DNA of 64,000 nucleotides, from NCBI GenBank assembly GCA_032717465.1, contig CM064657.1:18783732-18847731 (forward strand), written 5' to 3'. A program made the translations under genes and the position numbers. Below, in pieces: positions 60,085 through 64,000 of the stretch. The notes below the pieces were generated by a model, which made no database searches, was not told the origin of the DNA, and saw only the letters and a program-made list of their open reading frames with translations. The DNA comes from Coenobita brevimanus (Eukaryota; Arthropoda; Malacostraca; Decapoda; Coenobitidae). The first letter of the stretch is position 1. Every line of letters begins with the position of its first letter.

Positions 60085-60088
<4 letters not shown>
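59835..60088 (+). repeat. Degenerate tandem repeat, continuation
   Basis: Same motif as 55621-56380 (AAGAATTTTTCCACAGTGATACAACTTTACTTGGGCCAGGTTTATGCAGGATGGGACC). Ends at a TA array. Confidence 0.6.

Positions 60089-60163
<75 letters not shown>
60089..60163. repeat. (TA)n microsatellite
   Basis: Perfect TA array adjoining the 3' end of the next LINE. Confidence 0.95.
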
Positions 60164-60167
<4 letters not shown>

Positions 60168-61110
60168 GGAAGAAGGAACCAAAGGCCAGGAGCCCGCAAA
60201 CTGTTCCCTCCAAGAAAAAAAAAAAAAAAAAAAAAGCAATACAAAAGAGCCAAATTCAAGATCCGATCATTTCGAGATGCCTGGATACACTTCGTTTAAA
60301 CGACTGGAGATCATAGGAACTAGCAAATACAGACAGAGGGGGTCCAGAGTTGATCTGTCGTATAAATGAAGGACTGGGAGTAACTGTTACCTCTTGCATT
60401 AGAGAGATGGACAGAAAAAGGGATGAGAGTTTGTTGCTAGACCAGTGCTACGCGCCTGTCATACAGGTGGAGGGATGCAAGCAGACAGTTCAGAGGAGCA
60501 GTGACCATTGAAGTAGCGACAGAAAAGAGATAAAGATGCAACAGTGCAGCAAAGAGACAGAGGTTGAAGGAAGCCTGTAAATGGAGGAGAATTAATGAGA
60601 TGAAAAGCCTTTGACTCCATCCTACTGAGAAGAGCTGTATGTGAGGAGCCTCCCGACACATGAGATTTGTACTATAAACAGGGGCGAATAAAACCTGTGT
60701 AAAAAAACAAAAACTGTGCAGAGGTAAAGAAAGAACGGAGTCGGATTAGCAAACCTAATCTCTTGGAAGCAGATTTTACAAGAGATGTAATACGATCTTT
60801 CCAAGATAAGTCTCGAGAGAATGAAACCCCAAGTATGTTAAAGGATGATGCAGGACTGAGCTGGAAATTATTAAACATTAGTGGGTACTCCTGTGGAAGA
60901 TTTTGTCCAGTTGACAGCTGTAAGAACTGAGTCTTTGATGCATTAAAAACAAGATTACTTTCACCCCAGTCACAGATACAAGCCAAGTCAGACATCAGGT
61001 GTGCCACAGCCTCATCCCTTGTCTGTTGAAGTAACTGCTGAGATGAACGTTGCAGGAACCAAATGGAAAGATGAAGGGTGGAATCATCAGCGTGTGAGTG
61101 GATACGATAG

Positions 61111-61112
<2 letters not shown>
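60168..61112 (-). mobile_element. Family J LINE, 5'-truncated
   Basis: Minus strand; 3' end signature at 60168 (GGAAGAAGGAACCAAAGGCC on plus), poly(A)-like run at 60216-60235 and RT C-terminal blocks: LACICDWGESNLVFNASKTQFLQL, LGVSFSRDLSWKDRITSLVK (60672-61226), MESKAFHLINSPP. Truncated just after motif C (HSHADDSTLHL, with His in place of Tyr). Confidence 0.85.

Positions 61113-61176
<64 letters not shown>
61113..61176. repeat. (CA)n(TA)n compound microsatellite
   Basis: CA 61113-61147, TA 61148-61176, shared border of two LINE copies in the same orientation. Confidence 0.95.
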
Positions 61177-61179
<3 letters not shown>

Positions 61180-61932
61180 AGGCTGCTTCCCCCAAAGACA
61201 GGGAGGTAGCCGAGACAGGACGACACACTCCCAGTTTACTCATCCACATAAACACATTCATTTGCATCTTAGCCCCAGGGGAGAAGGGACAGATCCTCAC
61301 CGTACCACACCAGGCCAACTGGGCAGTACAACCAGTGACATCCACAGCAGGGCCCGACTGCAAAGCTGGTTTACCCCTGCCACATTATAATGGACTCATC
61401 CCCTTGCCCGCATCTGAACCGATCAGCTGATCAAACCAAATGCGGGAGAATATCCCCTCAGGGTTGCATCATCATTTATTCATTCACAGTTTCTCTCCGA
61501 TCATTTCTATCATGAGCAGCCACACTTCCTTGCTCAACACACATCCCTCTCGCATCCAACGCTCTCTTCACCTGTCCATCCATCCTATTCGTGGTCTTCC
61601 TCTCAGCGTTACACCTCTCACATCCGATCCAGTTATCTTTTTCACCAATCGCTCATCATCCATTCACTCCATATGCCCAAACAATCGCAACATCCTCTGC
61701 TCAACTCGATTAGCCATCTCCCATAGAACTCTAGTTCTCCTTCGCACTTCATCATTTCTCACTCGATCCATATGCATCACTCTACACATACTCCTCAGAC
61801 ACCTCATCTCCATTACATTCGAAGTTTTCCTCTCTGCTACACCCATATTCCATGTTTCAGCCCAGTAAAATGCAGTCGGTCCCACAACACCCTTTACAGC
61901 CTTCTCTTTACATCCATTCTAAGCGAACGACA

Positions 61933-62397
61933 TCAAATCACTTTTTTCAATCCTCCCAGCACCTTTCCTATTTCATTCATTCTAAACTTCACTTCTGCAA
62001 CTATTCTTCCATCCACAGTAACATGTGACCCTAAATACTTAAAACACTCTACCTTCTCAAGCAAGTCACCATTCAAAACTATATTCATCCTCCTACTATC
62101 TACCAACCTCGTACACTTCATCACTTTACTCTTATTCTCATTTACCCTCAATTTCCTCTTTTCATACACCCTTCCAAACTCCTCTATCATCTGTCTCAGT
62201 CTCTCCTCTGAATCAGCCACCAGTGCAGTATCATCTGCAAACAGCAGCTGCTTCAAATTCCACTCTCTACCATCAGCAATCACCAGATTCAAACCTCCAC
62301 TTAACACTCTTGCATTCACCTCCCTTACACCATCATCCATATAAATATTAAACACCCAAGACGACATCACACATCCCTTCCACAGCCCCTCTCTCAC
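61933..62397 (-). pseudogene. RTE family B RT, motifs B-C and thumb
   Basis: 154 codons beginning near motif B (GLWKGCVMSSWVFNIYMD), then LLFADDTALVADSEERL (motif C, FADD), NENKSKVMKCTR and VECFKYLGSHV. Continues in another frame toward the C-terminus. Confidence 0.85.
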
Positions 62398-62496
62398 GGG
62401 AAATCACTCACTCACAGCAATTCCCACTCTTACACACGCTCTAATATTTACATAAAAACTTTTCACTCATTTTAGCAGCCTACCATCAAGTCCATA

Positions 62497-63249
62497 CTAA
62501 CTTAAAACAGTCCACATAGCATCCCTATCAGTTCTATCATACGCTTTCTCTAAATCCATGAACACCCAAAACACATCCTTACCTTTCGCTAAATATTTTT
62601 CACACACCTGTCTCACAGCAAACACCTGATCCACGCATCCCCTCCCTCTCCTAAAGCCACATTGCTCATCACCAATCACTCCCTCTGTACCCTCTCTGAC
62701 TCTCTTAATTAACACTACACCATACATCTTACCTACTACTCTCAACAGACTTATACCCCTAAAGCTAGTACATTCATACTTATCACCCTTACCTTTACAC
62801 AACGGGACCACACAAGCACTTGCCCAGTCAACTGACACCAGACCTCTCACAAAACACATATTCAATAATCTTACTAACCAATTAACAATAGACACTCCAC
62901 CACCTTTCAGGTATTCCACAGCACACCCATCCATACCTGCAGCTTTCCCTGTTTTCATCTCCTTTACTGCTTCCTGCACTTCCTCCATCGTGATCAAAGA
63001 ATCATTCAACTCTTCCAACTCATTTATTCCTTCCACCCTTCCACCTGCCACACTCTCAGCCTCCCCTTCCTCCTCTACATGTAACAATCTTTCAAAATAC
63101 TCCGCCCATCTCTTCCTTACTGCATCCATCTCAGTTAACATCCTTCCATCGTCTGCTTTTACTCGCTCTTCCTTCCCAGACTCCCCCTTTTGTACCCTTT
63201 TCACCTCCTTTCCAAACATTTTCTCATTCTGTTGAAAATTCTCAATCAA
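62497..63249 (-). pseudogene. RTE family B RT, N-terminal half
   Basis: 250 codons: EYFERLLHV, KEMKTGKAAGMDGCAVEYLKGGG (fingers), ACVVPLCKGKGDKYECTSFRGISLL, EQCGFRRGRGCVDQVFAVRQ, FMDLEKAYDRTDRDAMW (motif A). A frame break separates it from motif B. Confidence 0.85.
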
Positions 63250-63598
63250 CCGCCCACCTCACCTCCCATCTGCTGCAACTTTAGCATCACGTACAGCCCT
63301 TCTCGCCCTATTCTTCTTTTCCTTATACCTCTCATATGACATCTCATCCTTTCCCTGCAGCCATATTTCATATGCACGTCTCTTCCCGGCCACAGCCGTA
63401 CCTACTTCCTCGCACCACCATTCACTTCCCTTTCTTACACCACCACCCACTCGTCTCACACCACACATCTCTTCAGCATGCCCCACCACAGCACTCTGAA
63501 ACAATTGCCATTCCTCCTATACACTGCCTTTCTCCTGATCTTTCATTGCATTCCATTCATCTTTCAATTTCTCCTGATACTCTATCATTTTCTCTCTG

Positions 63599-63600
<2 letters not shown>

Positions 63601-63670
<70 letters not shown>
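63601..63670. repeat. (TA)n microsatellite
   Basis: Perfect TA array between LINE family B and the 3' end of a SINE. Confidence 0.95.
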
Positions 63671-63672
<2 letters not shown>

Positions 63673-64000
63673 AATGCAGGACTGGCCTATCCCAACCGAA
63701 GTCGGGACGATACAGCCAATGTATCTCTACCAAGTGGCTTAGGCTGTCTGGTAGAGATTGTATGTAGGGTGAGAAGTGCTTGTAAGTGTAATTGTAGTGT
63801 TGGAGTGGCTTTGGATGTGTGTGTAGTCTGTGAACCAAGTGTAGTCGGCCCGTGCAAGCCGACTGGGTGCAAGGATACTTTATAGTAAGCGACACTGGTT
63901 CAACCACAGCACCCCTTGTGTCCGCCAATGCAGTAAGTGGCTGGGTGAACACTCCCAAAGTTTGTTACCCTGGCTGGGCGCGAACCCTGGTTCACCTGTG
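63671..64000 (-). mobile_element. tRNA-derived SINE (type 1), third copy, cut by window edge
   Basis: Reverse complement of the 9976 family: the 3' end at 63671 abuts (TA)n, body blocks TTGCACCCAGTCGG and CACATCCAAAGCCACTCC are present, and B-box-like GGTTCGCGCCC lies near 63976. The tRNA head with the A box is beyond the window end. Confidence 0.8.

Larger units (their letters stand above)
61177..63600 (-). mobile_element. RTE-type LINE, family B, 5'-truncated
   Basis: A second RTE family, clearly distinct from family A in protein. Minus strand: 3' non-coding region (61177-61465, or an unrelated repeat), RTE-like C-terminus (61664-61885: MRCLRSMCRVMHMDRVRNDEVRRR, LFGHMER-like), RT middle (61933-62397) and N-terminal half (62497-63249). 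5' end cut at a TA array. Confidence 0.82.

Overview
The window is eukaryotic nuclear DNA with very low gene density. It is saturated with long (TA)n, (CA)n/(GT)n and (CT)n microsatellites and with non-LTR retrotransposons of at least four families, tRNA-derived SINEs, and remnants of mariner, pogo/Tigger-like, hAT-like and piggyBac-like DNA transposons. This texture, with the style of the reverse transcriptases, suggests an arthropod and most likely a decapod crustacean; the organism call is inference.

One host gene can be supported. Ten minus-strand exons between 46347 and 2015 form a chain in which every acceptor/donor pair is phase compatible, giving an open frame of 576 codons plus stop. 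In order they encode the end of a fibronectin type III domain, one transmembrane helix with a basic stop-transfer end, and a tail of about 450 residues rich in Ser, Pro, Thr and acidic residues. The tail carries PYATTSLL after the membrane and SSLYAETDFAEEV near the C-terminus, both resembling conserved Roundabout (Robo) cytoplasmic motifs. I read this as the 3' half of a robo-like axon-guidance receptor gene. The Ig domains, the earlier FnIII domains and the promoter lie beyond the high-coordinate edge. The introns hold almost everything else.

Layout: 1-2014, 3' flank/UTR and a possible SINE. 2015-2535, terminal exon. 2536-13229, intron with a broken jockey-superfamily LINE, a SINE, a hAT-like MITE, a 2.1 kb piggyBac-like non-autonomous element, an RT relic, TA arrays, a SINE and a long-TIR mariner relic. 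13230-13367, exon. 13368-20564, intron with an AGGTCA-rich degenerate array and a nearly intact 4 kb LINE. 20565-21175, two exons. 21176-29859, intron with a TTTTCCCC minisatellite, SINE/TA clusters, a Tigger-like relic and a 2.7 kb inverted-repeat element. 29860-46347, six exons separated by RTE and jockey-superfamily LINEs, a 1.0 kb piggyBac-like MITE and a 573 bp perfect (GT)n. 46348-64000, upstream intron or flank made of nested LINEs, a 2.8 kb imperfect palindrome and a terminal SINE.

No rRNA, functional tRNA, CRISPR or prokaryotic feature is seen. No previously undescribed multi-gene system is evident. The most unusual structures are the two large inverted repeats, the pair of TTAA-flanked elements with matching ends, the giant GT tract 32 nt from a splice acceptor, and the LINE whose ORF1-like and endonuclease parts share one frame.
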